A DNA stretch of 64,000 bases. Source: Anaerolineaceae bacterium (GTDB lineage: Bacteria; Chloroflexota; Anaerolineae; Anaerolineales; Anaerolineaceae). Position 1 is the stretch's first letter, and every line of letters begins with the position of its first letter. The notes under the pieces were generated by a model. That model did no database searches. It saw only the letters and a program-made list of their open reading frames with translations, and was not told the DNA's origin. The DNA lies in NCBI GenBank assembly GCA_030653365.1, contig JAURZL010000017.1, forward strand, positions 51,566 to 115,565. The letters are read 5' to 3'. Positions 1 to 11,316 of the stretch are shown here, one piece after another. The position numbers and the translations under genes are program-made.

Positions 1-463
1 CATCCATTCGCAATAACCCATTGAGAATCAACCTGATACCCTGATCGAGATTATTGGTCTCAGATAGAAGTTCATAGATATCTTGCAGAGCAAATAATTC
101 ATTTATGATGGATTGAGATTGAATCTGTTTTAATGTAAGTAAAAATTGAAATTTTTCTATCGGAATAATTTCATAAAAAATGCGGACAAATTTTGATTTT
201 CCAGAAAGTGCATATATTGAAGATTGTGGTTCTAAACTTATACTTGCAGTTGATAAGGTTGAAAGAATTTGTTTGACAAGATCAAGATTTGTACAATCAG
301 AAAGCGATTTATGAATAAACTCAGGGACCGGGATAATTTCAGAGACTGGATGTTCCTGGGCAAAAATCCGATGGATCTGCCCATTCACTGATACGACCAG
401 TTTTACTTCATTGGATCTCAGAATTAGCTCGGTTAAATTTGAAAAATGTGGAAATTGTTTCAT
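1..463 (-). CDS. N-terminal part of a sensor-like protein (probable GAF start), runs off the window
   Basis: An open frame begins at an ATG (complement of 461-463) and stays open for 154 codons to the window edge, so the C-terminus is missing. The first 110 or so residues form a mixed alpha/beta region I do not recognise. They are followed by a helix and a stretch reading ELLSETNNLDQGIRLILNGL, which has the spacing of the first helix of a GAF domain as found after PAS-like regions in histidine kinases and diguanylate cyclases. Function is therefore only a guess (signal sensing). It is separated from the beta-galactosidase gene by about 285 bases and transcribed away from it on the same strand. 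Confidence 0.6.
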   Translation of the reverse strand, partial: MKQFPHFSNLTELILRSNEVKLVVSVNGQIHRIFAQEHPVSEIIPVPEFIHKSLSDCTNLDLVKQILSTLSTASISLEPQSSIYALSGKSKFVRIFYEIIPIEKFQFLLTLKQIQSQSIINELFALQDIYELLSETNNLDQGIRLILNGLLRMD

Positions 464-748
464 AAAAGATCTCTGATCTAGACGATGGATTATTGGGTTA
501 CGAAACCAGGCTTCTCAAGAAAGAACGATTGTCTACATTAAATTGTAGTAGCTTTTCATCTTAGAGGTCAGGATGTTTTCCCTATAACCCCGATTCATTA
601 AGATGAGACAAATTGTATTCCTTTTCGGAAAATAACTCAAGAAATGAAAGGTTAATAAATGATTAATGATTCATCATCTATTAAAAGCTTGCTTTTTTTC
701 AACATCACATTCAAGGTCTTCGCCGACCTCGGTTTATTGAGATGATTC
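464..748. other. Intergenic, nothing recognised
   Basis: About 285 AT-rich bases between the sensor-like gene and the end of the beta-galactosidase gene. I see no convincing hairpin with a T-run, no RNA gene and no ORF with an SD sequence. Confidence 0.5.
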
Positions 749-3928
<3,180 letters not shown>

Positions 3929-3948
3929 CTATTTATAAGGTACAGGAT

Positions 3949-3976
3949 TTGATCGAATCCTGGAAATGGTTATAAT
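3949..3976 (+). promoter_or_regulatory. Promoter, leaderless mRNA for the C39-like lipoprotein
   Basis: A -35 box TTGATC (3949-3954), a 16-base spacer and a perfect -10 box TATAAT (3971-3976) end only 6 bases before the ATG at 3983. Transcription would begin at or within a base or two of the start codon, so the message has no SD leader, and none is seen. Confidence 0.75.
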
Positions 3977-3982
3977 CAGACC

Positions 3983-4837
3983 ATGCAGAAATTCACCAAC
4001 CCGATTTTTATAATTCTTTGCATAGGGGCTCTTTTATTGAGTAGTTGTGTGGGTGAATCAGTAGCACTGGCAGAATTGGGAGAGGTAGATCCGACCATAA
4101 TTGTCAAAAGTAGTACTCCTAATTCTCCGGACTCGGTTGACATTGATGTACAAATTAGTTTAACCCCGCAACCGACCATAACATTACGACCCAGCTCTAC
4201 CTTAGTACCCAGCAACACGCCAATTCCTTCATTTACGCCCGTGGCATCACCCACCCCCATCCCGGAATCGGTGTATCTGAAAGGTGTGACCAGCTTCCGG
4301 CAGTCTTTTGCAATCAGCTGCGAATCGAGGACTGCTGTGGATTGGGCTGATTTCTTCGGTGTTCAGATTTACGAATCCGAATTTCAATTTGGATTACCCT
4401 TATCTGATAATCCGGACAAAGGTTTTGTGGGAAATGTGCATGATCCCTGGGGACAGGTTCCACCCTTCTCGTATGGGGTGCATGCTGCTCCCGTTGCCAC
4501 ACTATTAAAGGAAGAGTATGGACTGCCTGCCCAGGCAGCCAGGAACTTCAGCCTGGAAAATTTGAAAAAAGAGATCGCCAGCGGTCAACCTGTGATTGCC
4601 TGGGTAATTGGTAATATGGTTGGTGGAATTCCTTCTGAATATACCGACAAAGAAGGAAATAAAGTGATCGTCGCAGCTTATGAACACACAGTGATTGTTA
4701 CCGGGTATGGAAAAGATCATATTCGCTATTTGAATAATTCGAGATTCTATCAGGTGCCGGTGGAGACTTTCTTAAATTCCTGGGGAGTTTTAGGGAATAT
4801 GTTGGTGTATTACAAGGATGCCAGTGATCGTTATTAA
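3983..4837 (+). CDS. Surface lipoprotein with a C39-like papain-fold peptidase domain
   Basis: 284 residues. The N-terminus is a lipoprotein signal (hydrophobic run, then LLSSC). Residues about 35-95 are a Thr/Pro/Ser-rich linker. The rest matches the Peptidase_C39_2 family: a catalytic-cysteine block (FAISCESRTAVDWA), a middle region containing GQPVIAW, and a histidine block (YEHTVIVTGYG) followed by YLNNS, which would supply the third residue. This is the standard arrangement of bacteriocin-leader-like cysteine peptidases, but there is no ABC transporter or bacteriocin next to it, so a general surface peptidase or a peptidase-like binding protein is more likely. Its promoter makes a leaderless message. 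Confidence 0.85.
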   Translation: MQKFTNPIFIILCIGALLLSSCVGESVALAELGEVDPTIIVKSSTPNSPDSVDIDVQISLTPQPTITLRPSSTLVPSNTPIPSFTPVASPTPIPESVYLKGVTSFRQSFAISCESRTAVDWADFFGVQIYESEFQFGLPLSDNPDKGFVGNVHDPWGQVPPFSYGVHAAPVATLLKEEYGLPAQAARNFSLENLKKEIASGQPVIAWVIGNMVGGIPSEYTDKEGNKVIVAAYEHTVIVTGYGKDHIRYLNNSRFYQVPVETFLNSWGVLGNMLVYYKDASDRY

Positions 4838-4871
4838 TTGATTATCCATAATTCTCCCGCAGACAAATGAT

Positions 4872-5147
4872 TTAATCATCCATATTTAACTGAATTCGGG
4901 CGACACCGCTCTGCATGGCAGCCAGTGCTACCGCTGAGGCATCATGAAGACAAATTCGTTTATCTAACGCTTTGGGTAACAGGTAATCGCGTCCAAAGGA
5001 TAATTCCTTTACACCATAAAGCTGGAGCATCTCTGATGGAATAGGTTCATGCGCCAGGGCTGCCAAAGCTTGTGATGCTGCCATCTTCATCTCATCATTG
5101 ATCTTGCTGGCACTAACATCCAGCGCACCACGAAAGAGGAAGGGGAA
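4872..5147 (-). pseudogene. C-terminal remnant of a NAD-dependent malic enzyme
   Basis: On the minus strand the frame reads FPFLFRGALDVSASKINDEM and continues through an Ala-rich helix to ALDKRICLHDASAVALAAMQSGVAR, the well-conserved C-terminal block of malic enzymes. The homologous frame extends upstream of the ATG at 5090 as far as position 5147 and then runs into a TGA. The roughly 300-450 residues carrying the malate and most of the NAD site are absent. A 72-residue ORF from 5090 is open, but a protein this short cannot be a malic enzyme. I call it a decayed gene fragment. It ends 35 bases from the end of the C39-like lipoprotein gene. Confidence 0.75.
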
Positions 5148-5286
5148 GCATCACATCAGCACCAGCCCAAGAATAGTGGTGCCATTTTAAATCACTGCTA
5201 CCAAATTCCCTTTGGAGGTATAAAGTCACCAACCATTTCAATTTCGGTGGTGACGGATACGATTTATTAAATAAAATTTGAAGTGG

Positions 5287-5949
5287 TTATGCTAATTGAG
5301 CGAGGATGGCCTCAGCGTGTTGCTGGCGAATGATAATATAGTCTGCCCCTGATTTGAGGTATTGAGCAGCCTGATCAAAGTTGACCACACCAGCAACAAT
5401 AATCCCCATACGGCTATGCACCATTTCTTTAATTCGCAACACCTGATCAACATCCGGATTCAACGGTAACCAACCGGTGTTGGTCCCTATGTTGTTGATT
5501 CCCAAATCTGCACAAAGATTGACCAGGCGCATAATCTGATGATCACTCAGGTAGGCGGCTTCCATAAAAACACTGACAGGATGCTGGCTGGCTGCGTGCT
5601 GCACGGCTTGAAGTTCACAATGGATATCATCCCAGTTTCCAGAAAGAATATAACCGGTATTCGCTACAACATGGAAAGCACCAGCGCGTTCATAGACCAT
5701 ATCGCGAACTTCATTCACCTTCGTTTTGGTTGACACCCCTCCGGTTGGATACCCGACCAGACCGATCAACTTTCCTCGATTCTCAGAAGATATGGATGTC
5801 TTGGCAAGATGGATGAAGGAAGGTAAAAAAGCAACACCATGGCAGGAGTCTGTGAATGTCAAAAGTTTATCAATCGCGCTGCCATCATCAAATGGCATAA
5901 CAGCTGTAAGAATTAAACGCTGTGAAAGTGTTTCTGTTGTAAGTTCCAT
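5287..5949 (-). CDS. Deoxyribose-phosphate aldolase (DeoC)-like protein lacking the catalytic residues
   Basis: 220 residues, the length of short bacterial DeoC. The fold signature is clear: GLVGYPTGGVSTKTKVNEV corresponds to the GFPLG(A/G)..T..K..E block, and later strands keep DeoC spacing. The residues that make the aldolase work are gone. The Asp position (xIDMVxNIG in DeoC) is His93 in AFHVVANTG, the Schiff-base lysine position (FVKTSTGF) is Gly155 in IGTNTGW, and the second lysine (VKASGGI) is an aliphatic residue near 184. It therefore cannot use the classical class I aldolase mechanism. An SD (GAGGA) lies 8 bases before the ATG. It is a single gene with no deoxynucleoside genes beside it. 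Function unknown. Confidence 0.8.
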   Translation of the reverse strand: MELTTETLSQRLILTAVMPFDDGSAIDKLLTFTDSCHGVAFLPSFIHLAKTSISSENRGKLIGLVGYPTGGVSTKTKVNEVRDMVYERAGAFHVVANTGYILSGNWDDIHCELQAVQHAASQHPVSVFMEAAYLSDHQIMRLVNLCADLGINNIGTNTGWLPLNPDVDQVLRIKEMVHSRMGIIVAGVVNFDQAAQYLKSGADYIIIRQQHAEAILAQLA

Positions 5950-6085
5950 CTATGCTATCCTCGATCACCTGACAGGGAAATTATGAATAAATTGATTTTC
6001 GAATTTATTATATAAACAATAACCCAGGTTTGTGATTATATGTACAAGGTTATGTAGAGTATTCGAGAGACTATCGAAGTTAAAA

Positions 6086-6733
6086 TCAATCGTTAATATT
6101 TACCAGGCCATATCGTAAAGCAGCCAGAACTGCCTGGGTGCGATCATTAACCCCCAATTTTGTAAATATCGCACTGGTATAATTGCGTACTGTTCCTTCA
6201 GAAAGGTACAATTCACGGGCTATATCCGCGTTGGTTAACCCACGTGCCAATAACTGCAGCACATCCATTTCGCGGTCGCTCATCTGAATGTGGGAAGCTG
6301 GTGAAACTTGTTGCTGGTGGGCAACTTTGTGGAGAACTTTTCCTGCCACATTCGGATCCAGATAAGTCTCCCCTCCCATCGTGCCTTTAATCGCCTTTAT
6401 CAAGGTATCCGCAGGGGTATCTTTTAATAAATAACCAGCCGCCCCCGCGCGGATCGCGTCGAATAACCATTCGTCATCGTCATACGTGGTCAGGATGAGA
6501 ATTTTCACATTCGGAAACGAGCTGCGAATTTTTTGAGTTGCCTGAATACCATTTGTTCCCGGCATTTTTAAGTCCATGAGCACAAGATCTGGTTGATGGG
6601 TCGCAACCAGTGATTGCACATCCAACCCATTGTTGGCTGTCGCAATGACTTGAATTTGCGGATCATTGTTAAGAATGGTGGTCAACCCCTGACACACAAT
6701 TTCCTGATCATCGCAAACAATCACTCTAATCAT
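6086..6733 (-). CDS. NarL/LuxR-type response regulator
   Basis: 215 residues. Receiver domain at about 1-120 with the acidic pair Asp8-Asp9, phospho-acceptor Asp54 in LVLMDLKMPG, and the conserved lysine in YLLKDTPAD. C-terminal LuxR helix-turn-helix at about 148-205 (MSDREMDVLQLLARGLTNADIARELYLSEGTVRNY). Its start overlaps the histidine kinase stop by four bases (ATGA), so the pair is translationally coupled. It is divergent from the ABC exporter at 8.2 kb, which is the most likely target, though this is inference from position. Confidence 0.95.
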   Translation of the reverse strand: MIRVIVCDDQEIVCQGLTTILNNDPQIQVIATANNGLDVQSLVATHQPDLVLMDLKMPGTNGIQATQKIRSSFPNVKILILTTYDDDEWLFDAIRAGAAGYLLKDTPADTLIKAIKGTMGGETYLDPNVAGKVLHKVAHQQQVSPASHIQMSDREMDVLQLLARGLTNADIARELYLSEGTVRNYTSAIFTKLGVNDRTQAVLAALRYGLVNIND

Positions 6734-7977
6734 TTCTTCCTCATCTTTAATTTAAGCAGCGTGCCTTTTCCGGGTTGACTATCGATTTCCAACGAGGCAT
6801 TCAACATCTCTGCCCGCTCCTGCATGCCCTTGATTCCCAGCCGGTCATTCAATTTTGTATTCGACATAGCGTCAAATCCTGATCCATCATCCCGAATACT
6901 GAGTACATACCCGTCGGATTCCAATTCCAATTGTAACCACACATTGGTGGCATTTGCATGCTGAACAATATTTTCCAGCGATTCCTGGGTAATTCGGTAA
7001 ATCATTTGCTCTTCTTCATGGTTGAAAGTGTTGAAGATAGTAGAAATATCTACATGAAAGGTCAGATTGGTCCGTGCTTCAAGATTTGCAATCAGATTCT
7101 GAATTGCCAGTTGTATACCCAGGTCGTCGAGCGGTTCCGCGCGTAATGCCTTCAAGGCACGGCGGGTTTCCTCAAGACCATCTCGAGCAGTATAGAGTGC
7201 AGTTTCAATCATTGCATTCATATCTGCTTGTTCTTCGGGCAGAATCGTGTGAATCGCTTCCAATTGCACCGAGAGACCACTGAGGGTATGTGCCAATGTG
7301 TCATGTAATTCCCTTGCCAGGCGATTACGTTCACGACTGACTGCCAATTGATCCTGTACCAAAGTCTGTTGACTGAGTTTCAGGTTGGCGCGCATCAGAT
7401 CACGACGTTGTTCCCGTTGGGTGAATACCAACTCCGTAATCATTAATGCCACCAGATTGAGGGTTACCACCCGGATGAAGATCGCAAAAAGCGGCATCAG
7501 CAGCTCAGGATTGAAACCACCGGAAAGAAGGATGATATAGAATCCATCAAAAATTCCCAGGCCGGTATTCACCAGAAAAACCCGCTGAAAATCATATTGC
7601 CAGGCAGCCGGGACAAGGGCAATCATCAATAACGGCAGTAATGCCCAGAGCCGATAAATATCAATTCCCTGGCCATTGAGAAATCGGGTTGTCAGGTCAA
7701 TATTCACAATTAATATCGGGATCAAAGTAGCAATCAGCAAGGCAATCAAAAGATATAACGATCGCAATTTCCGCTGTAACCAGGGAATGGAAAGGTAAAT
7801 GGATAAAAATAAAGCCTGCAGAAACAGGTAGTAAAAGGGATCTTTATAAAAATCGCTGACAGAACCCGTAAATAGCCATTCGCCTAACGGAACAAACAGG
7901 AATGCGATCGTCTCTGCAATTACAAAGAATCGAAAAATTCGAATAAGACCAGGCTCGGTGGGAGTATTGTGTCTCAT
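6730..7977 (-). CDS. Membrane sensor histidine kinase, HisKA_3 (NarX/LiaS) class
   Basis: 415 residues. About six hydrophobic segments fill residues 10-185, with no recognisable extracellular sensor domain, so the signal is probably sensed in or at the membrane. The dimerisation/phosphoacceptor region has the HisKA_3 motif RNRLARELHDTLAH with phospho-His225. The HATPase_c domain follows with the N box around ITQESLENIVQHANA and the G boxes DDGSGFD and GIKGMQERAEML. It phosphorylates the regulator encoded immediately downstream. A TAATAT hexamer lies 6 bases before the ATG (complement of 7984-7989), suggesting a leaderless message, but without a good -35. Confidence 0.93.
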   Translation of the reverse strand: MRHNTPTEPGLIRIFRFFVIAETIAFLFVPLGEWLFTGSVSDFYKDPFYYLFLQALFLSIYLSIPWLQRKLRSLYLLIALLIATLIPILIVNIDLTTRFLNGQGIDIYRLWALLPLLMIALVPAAWQYDFQRVFLVNTGLGIFDGFYIILLSGGFNPELLMPLFAIFIRVVTLNLVALMITELVFTQREQRRDLMRANLKLSQQTLVQDQLAVSRERNRLARELHDTLAHTLSGLSVQLEAIHTILPEEQADMNAMIETALYTARDGLEETRRALKALRAEPLDDLGIQLAIQNLIANLEARTNLTFHVDISTIFNTFNHEEEQMIYRITQESLENIVQHANATNVWLQLELESDGYVLSIRDDGSGFDAMSNTKLNDRLGIKGMQERAEMLNASLEIDSQPGKGTLLKLKMRKK

Positions 7978-8169
7978 AATTTGATATTAACATAATTTTC
8001 ACAAATCACCTCAAATATGTGACCCGTCGCTACAGATTGAATGATTGAACTCACCTAACTTAGTGATGCGTGTCATACCAGCTCATGGTTGGATACACCT
8101 ATCGATAACCATTGATTGCACCTATAAATGAAGTGTACAAAAAGAAAATCAAAGGCTAAAGGAGGAAGT

Positions 8170-9183
8170 TTGTCGCTGCTGAAGAAATTTCAACAAACTT
8201 CTATGGACTCAATCTTAAGACGAAGTAAACCGCGTAATGCTTCCCTTCAAGTCGAAGCATTGGAATTGAGTAAGAAATTTGCCGGATCAAAAAACGGAAT
8301 ATATGCGGTGAATGACTTGAGTTTTAGTGTTCCTCAAGGTCAAATGTTCGGCTTGCTGGGACCGGATGGCGCAGGGAAAACCACTACGTTACGAATGCTG
8401 GCCTCGGTCATGCAAGCCACCAGTGTCGTGGCCAGGGTGGGTGGATTTGATACGCAGCGCGAAAAACGCCAGGCACGGCAATCGATTGGTTATATGCCTC
8501 AAAATTTCAGCCTTTATCCTGATCTCTCGGTGATGGAGAATTTAATCTTCTTTGCGGATATCAATGGGGTGCATGGCAGCCGCAGAAACGAACGTATTCA
8601 GGAAATGTTGACATTTACCCGCCTGAAGGATTTCACCAAACGTCGAGCTGCCAACCTCTCTGGTGGAATGAAAAAGAAACTGGCACTCGCCTGCGCTCTC
8701 CTGCATGAACCTGAGGTGTTATTGTTGGATGAACCTTCTACCGGCGTGGATCCAGTCAGCCGGCGGGAGCTGTGGGTGATCCTTTCGCAGGTGGTACAGA
8801 ATGGCGTCACCGTGGTGGTGAGTACGCCATATATGGATGAAGCCGAACGCTGTAATCAGGTGGGAATTCTTTATGGGGGAAAATTGCTGACTACAGGCAC
8901 ACCGGGTGATCTCCAGAATAGCTTGCCGTATGAAATTATCGAGGTGAAAGCAAAACCTCGTAAAGTGATGCGCCAGATTGTCAGTGATGCTGCTTATATC
9001 TTCCAGTGGCGAACCATTGGTGATCGCTTAAGGTTATCAGTCAAAGATCCTAAGCGTGCTTTGGAGGAATTACAACGCGAGTTGAACGCTGCTGATGCTG
9101 AAATCAAGCTGCTACGGCACACCAAACGAACCATGGAGGATGTTTTTATTCATCTGGTCGAAGAAAGACGTGCGCAGGTATGA
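8170..9183 (+). CDS. ABC exporter ATP-binding subunit 1
   Basis: Nucleotide-binding subunit of an ABC-2 type exporter. It has Walker A GPDGAGKTT (the usual Asn is Asp), a Q-loop in MPQNFSLYPDLSV, signature LSGGMKKKLALACAL, Walker B VLLLDEPSTGVDP, and an H-loop replaced by VSTPYMDEA, where the usual switch histidine (TH) is Pro. The longest frame starts at ATG 8128, but TATAAA overlaps that ATG and a strong GGAGG (8161-8165) precedes the TTG at 8170, so I prefer TTG (337 residues); an ATG at 8203 lacks an SD. The next gene overlaps its stop by four bases. With the altered Walker A and switch region this may be the weaker ATP site of a heterodimer. Confidence 0.85.
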   Translation: MSLLKKFQQTSMDSILRRSKPRNASLQVEALELSKKFAGSKNGIYAVNDLSFSVPQGQMFGLLGPDGAGKTTTLRMLASVMQATSVVARVGGFDTQREKRQARQSIGYMPQNFSLYPDLSVMENLIFFADINGVHGSRRNERIQEMLTFTRLKDFTKRRAANLSGGMKKKLALACALLHEPEVLLLDEPSTGVDPVSRRELWVILSQVVQNGVTVVVSTPYMDEAERCNQVGILYGGKLLTTGTPGDLQNSLPYEIIEVKAKPRKVMRQIVSDAAYIFQWRTIGDRLRLSVKDPKRALEELQRELNAADAEIKLLRHTKRTMEDVFIHLVEERRAQV

Positions 9184-10142
9184 ACGCATACAGTAATGCA
9201 ATCGAGACTTTTGATCTGACACGCCAATTTGGCTCATTCACCGCCGTTGATAAAGTAAATTTTTACGTCCCGAAAGGCGAGATTTTCGGATTATTAGGAC
9301 CGAATGGTGCCGGCAAAACCACGACCATTCGCATGCTATGCGGCATCATCAAACCGAGTTCTGGCAATGCGAGTGTTCTGGGATTTGATATTCGCAAAGA
9401 TTCCGAAGAAATCAAGAAAAATATCGGATATATGTCGCAAAAATTTTCATTGTATAACGATCTCAAAGCGATTGAAAATCTTCAATTTTATGCAGCCATC
9501 TACGGCGTTGAGAAGAGCGAACGCAATCGTCGCATCCAAGATCTGATCGATCAAAGTGGCTTACGGGGTGTGGAATACGAATTGACCAGCAGCCTATCAG
9601 GTGCCTGGCGGCAACGGCTGGCGTTGGCCTGTGCCATTGCCCACAAACCCCCCATGCTGTTTCTGGATGAAGCCACCGCAGGTGTTGATCCACTTTCGCG
9701 TCGCGAGTTCTGGGATCTGATTTATGAAATGGCCAGCGAAGGTACTTCGATCGTTGCCACCACCCATTATATGGATGAGGCGGAATATTGTAATACGATC
9801 GGGATGATGTACCAGGCGGAAATGATTGCCCTGGCAAGCCCGGATCGCTTGAAGGATGAAATGCCTGGCGTCCTGGTTCAGATTTCCTGTGACAAACCAC
9901 TGCAGGCTGAAGAGATTGCAGATCAATTTCCCGGGGTGATTGACGCAGCCTTACATGGCATCCGTTTACACGTCACCTTGAAAAATGAAGATAAGATCAC
10001 GGCTTTGACTAATACGCTGCAGGCAGCTGGAATACTTGTTGAAGATGTAGAAACAATTCTGCCCTCGTTGGAAGATGTTTTTATCAATATGGTAGAGAGC
10101 CGGCTAAAAGAAAAGCCACAGAATTCATTGGAGGTTAACTGA
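9180..10142 (+). CDS. ABC exporter ATP-binding subunit 2
   Basis: 320 residues. Walker A GPNGAGKTT, Q-loop MSQKFSLYNDLKA, Walker B MLFLDEATAGVDP and an intact switch histidine in TTHYMDEA. The ABC signature is LSGAW rather than LSGGQ. Together with subunit 1, which has a canonical signature but an altered switch region, this suggests an asymmetric heterodimer with one good composite ATP site; that is inference. It overlaps the previous gene (ATGA) and the following permease (TGATG), so the three are translated together. It resembles one half of the YbhF-type double ATPase that works with YbhG/S/R. Confidence 0.93.
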   Translation: MNAYSNAIETFDLTRQFGSFTAVDKVNFYVPKGEIFGLLGPNGAGKTTTIRMLCGIIKPSSGNASVLGFDIRKDSEEIKKNIGYMSQKFSLYNDLKAIENLQFYAAIYGVEKSERNRRIQDLIDQSGLRGVEYELTSSLSGAWRQRLALACAIAHKPPMLFLDEATAGVDPLSRREFWDLIYEMASEGTSIVATTHYMDEAEYCNTIGMMYQAEMIALASPDRLKDEMPGVLVQISCDKPLQAEEIADQFPGVIDAALHGIRLHVTLKNEDKITALTNTLQAAGILVEDVETILPSLEDVFINMVESRLKEKPQNSLEVN

Positions 10143-11278
10143 TGGAACGATTATGGACAATCGTGCGAAAAGAATATTATCACATCATGCGCGATTACCG
10201 CACCCTGGCGATTATTATCATTTTGCCCACCTTTTTGCTGGTTTTGTTAGGGTATGGTGTCTCCGGAGAGAGCAAAAACACGCGACTCGCTGTGGCAGAC
10301 CTTTCCAAAAGTGATGAAAGCCGCCAATATCTGGAATATTTCACTGCCAGCGAACAATTTGTTTATTCCTACGATGTCTTATCGGAAGATGAAATATTAA
10401 ATCTGATTGATCGTGAGTTGGTCAGCGCTGGTATCTACATTCCAGCGAATTTTGGGAATAATCTCGCTGCAGGGAGACAGGCAAGCGTGCAATTTTATGT
10501 AAACGGCTCTGATCCAGCGGAAGCCCAGACCACCAACCTGAAATTAGAAACGATTGCTCAGGTTGCTACCCAGTTTATTCTAACCGAACAACTGGAACGC
10601 AGTGCCGCTCGATTGGGACTATCTGAAATCCAACTACCCGTGCAGTCCTATACCAAGACACTCTATAACCCGGACGGCAAGAACAAAATTTACATGATCC
10701 CAGGCTTGACAGCGATGGTTTTACAGGTACAAGCGCTCTTATTGACAGCACTCGCGATTGTGCGTGAACGTGAACAGGGCACCATGGAACAATTGGTGGT
10801 AACACCTATTCGGTCATGGGAGCTGGTTTTAGGAAAAATCATCCCCTACCTGGTGGTTGGTGTACTCAATACGATTCTGACATTGTTAGTGGCCATCTAT
10901 CTTTTTGGCATTGTGATTCAAGGAAGTTTCTGGCTGCTGGTGTTGTTAAGTTCGATCTTTACACTGGGATCACTGGGGATGGGTGTATTGATTTCCAATA
11001 TTTCCAGAACGCAGATGCAGGCGATGTATCTGGCTGTTGGAATCGTATTGATCCCAGCGATTATCCTCTCAGGTCTGATGTTCTCCAGGCAAGGGATGCC
11101 ATTGGTCACCTATTGGTTCAGTGAGCTATTGCCAATCACCCACTTTCTGGTGATTATCCGTGGCATTATGGTGAAAGGAACCGGAATTGCATTTATGTGG
11201 GGTTCGATTCAATCCCTGATCATTCTGAGTATTCTTTACTTTGCTGCTTCGGTTGCGACCTTTCGCAAACGATTATGA
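10142..11278 (+). CDS. ABC-2 type exporter permease
   Basis: 378 residues with the ABC-2 permease plan: one transmembrane segment near the N-terminus (about 20-40), a large extracytoplasmic region (about 45-175), then five hydrophobic segments (about 180-375) including the conserved REREQGTMEQLVVTPI loop that contacts the ATPase. GGAGG lies 7 bases before the ATG, which overlaps the upstream stop. Only one permease gene is present, so it would work as a homodimer with the two ATPases. Substrate unknown; relatives export drugs or lipids. Confidence 0.93.
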   Translation: MERLWTIVRKEYYHIMRDYRTLAIIIILPTFLLVLLGYGVSGESKNTRLAVADLSKSDESRQYLEYFTASEQFVYSYDVLSEDEILNLIDRELVSAGIYIPANFGNNLAAGRQASVQFYVNGSDPAEAQTTNLKLETIAQVATQFILTEQLERSAARLGLSEIQLPVQSYTKTLYNPDGKNKIYMIPGLTAMVLQVQALLLTALAIVREREQGTMEQLVVTPIRSWELVLGKIIPYLVVGVLNTILTLLVAIYLFGIVIQGSFWLLVLLSSIFTLGSLGMGVLISNISRTQMQAMYLAVGIVLIPAIILSGLMFSRQGMPLVTYWFSELLPITHFLVIIRGIMVKGTGIAFMWGSIQSLIILSILYFAASVATFRKRL

Positions 11279-11316
11279 AATTATTTTTTCAAAGAAATTT
11301 TAAAATGGAGATGAAA

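Noticed and set aside
9463..9900. 145-residue ORF opposite the second exporter ATPase
   Set aside because: Antisense to a conserved ABC domain; Arg/His/Pro-rich low-quality translation typical of a shadow.
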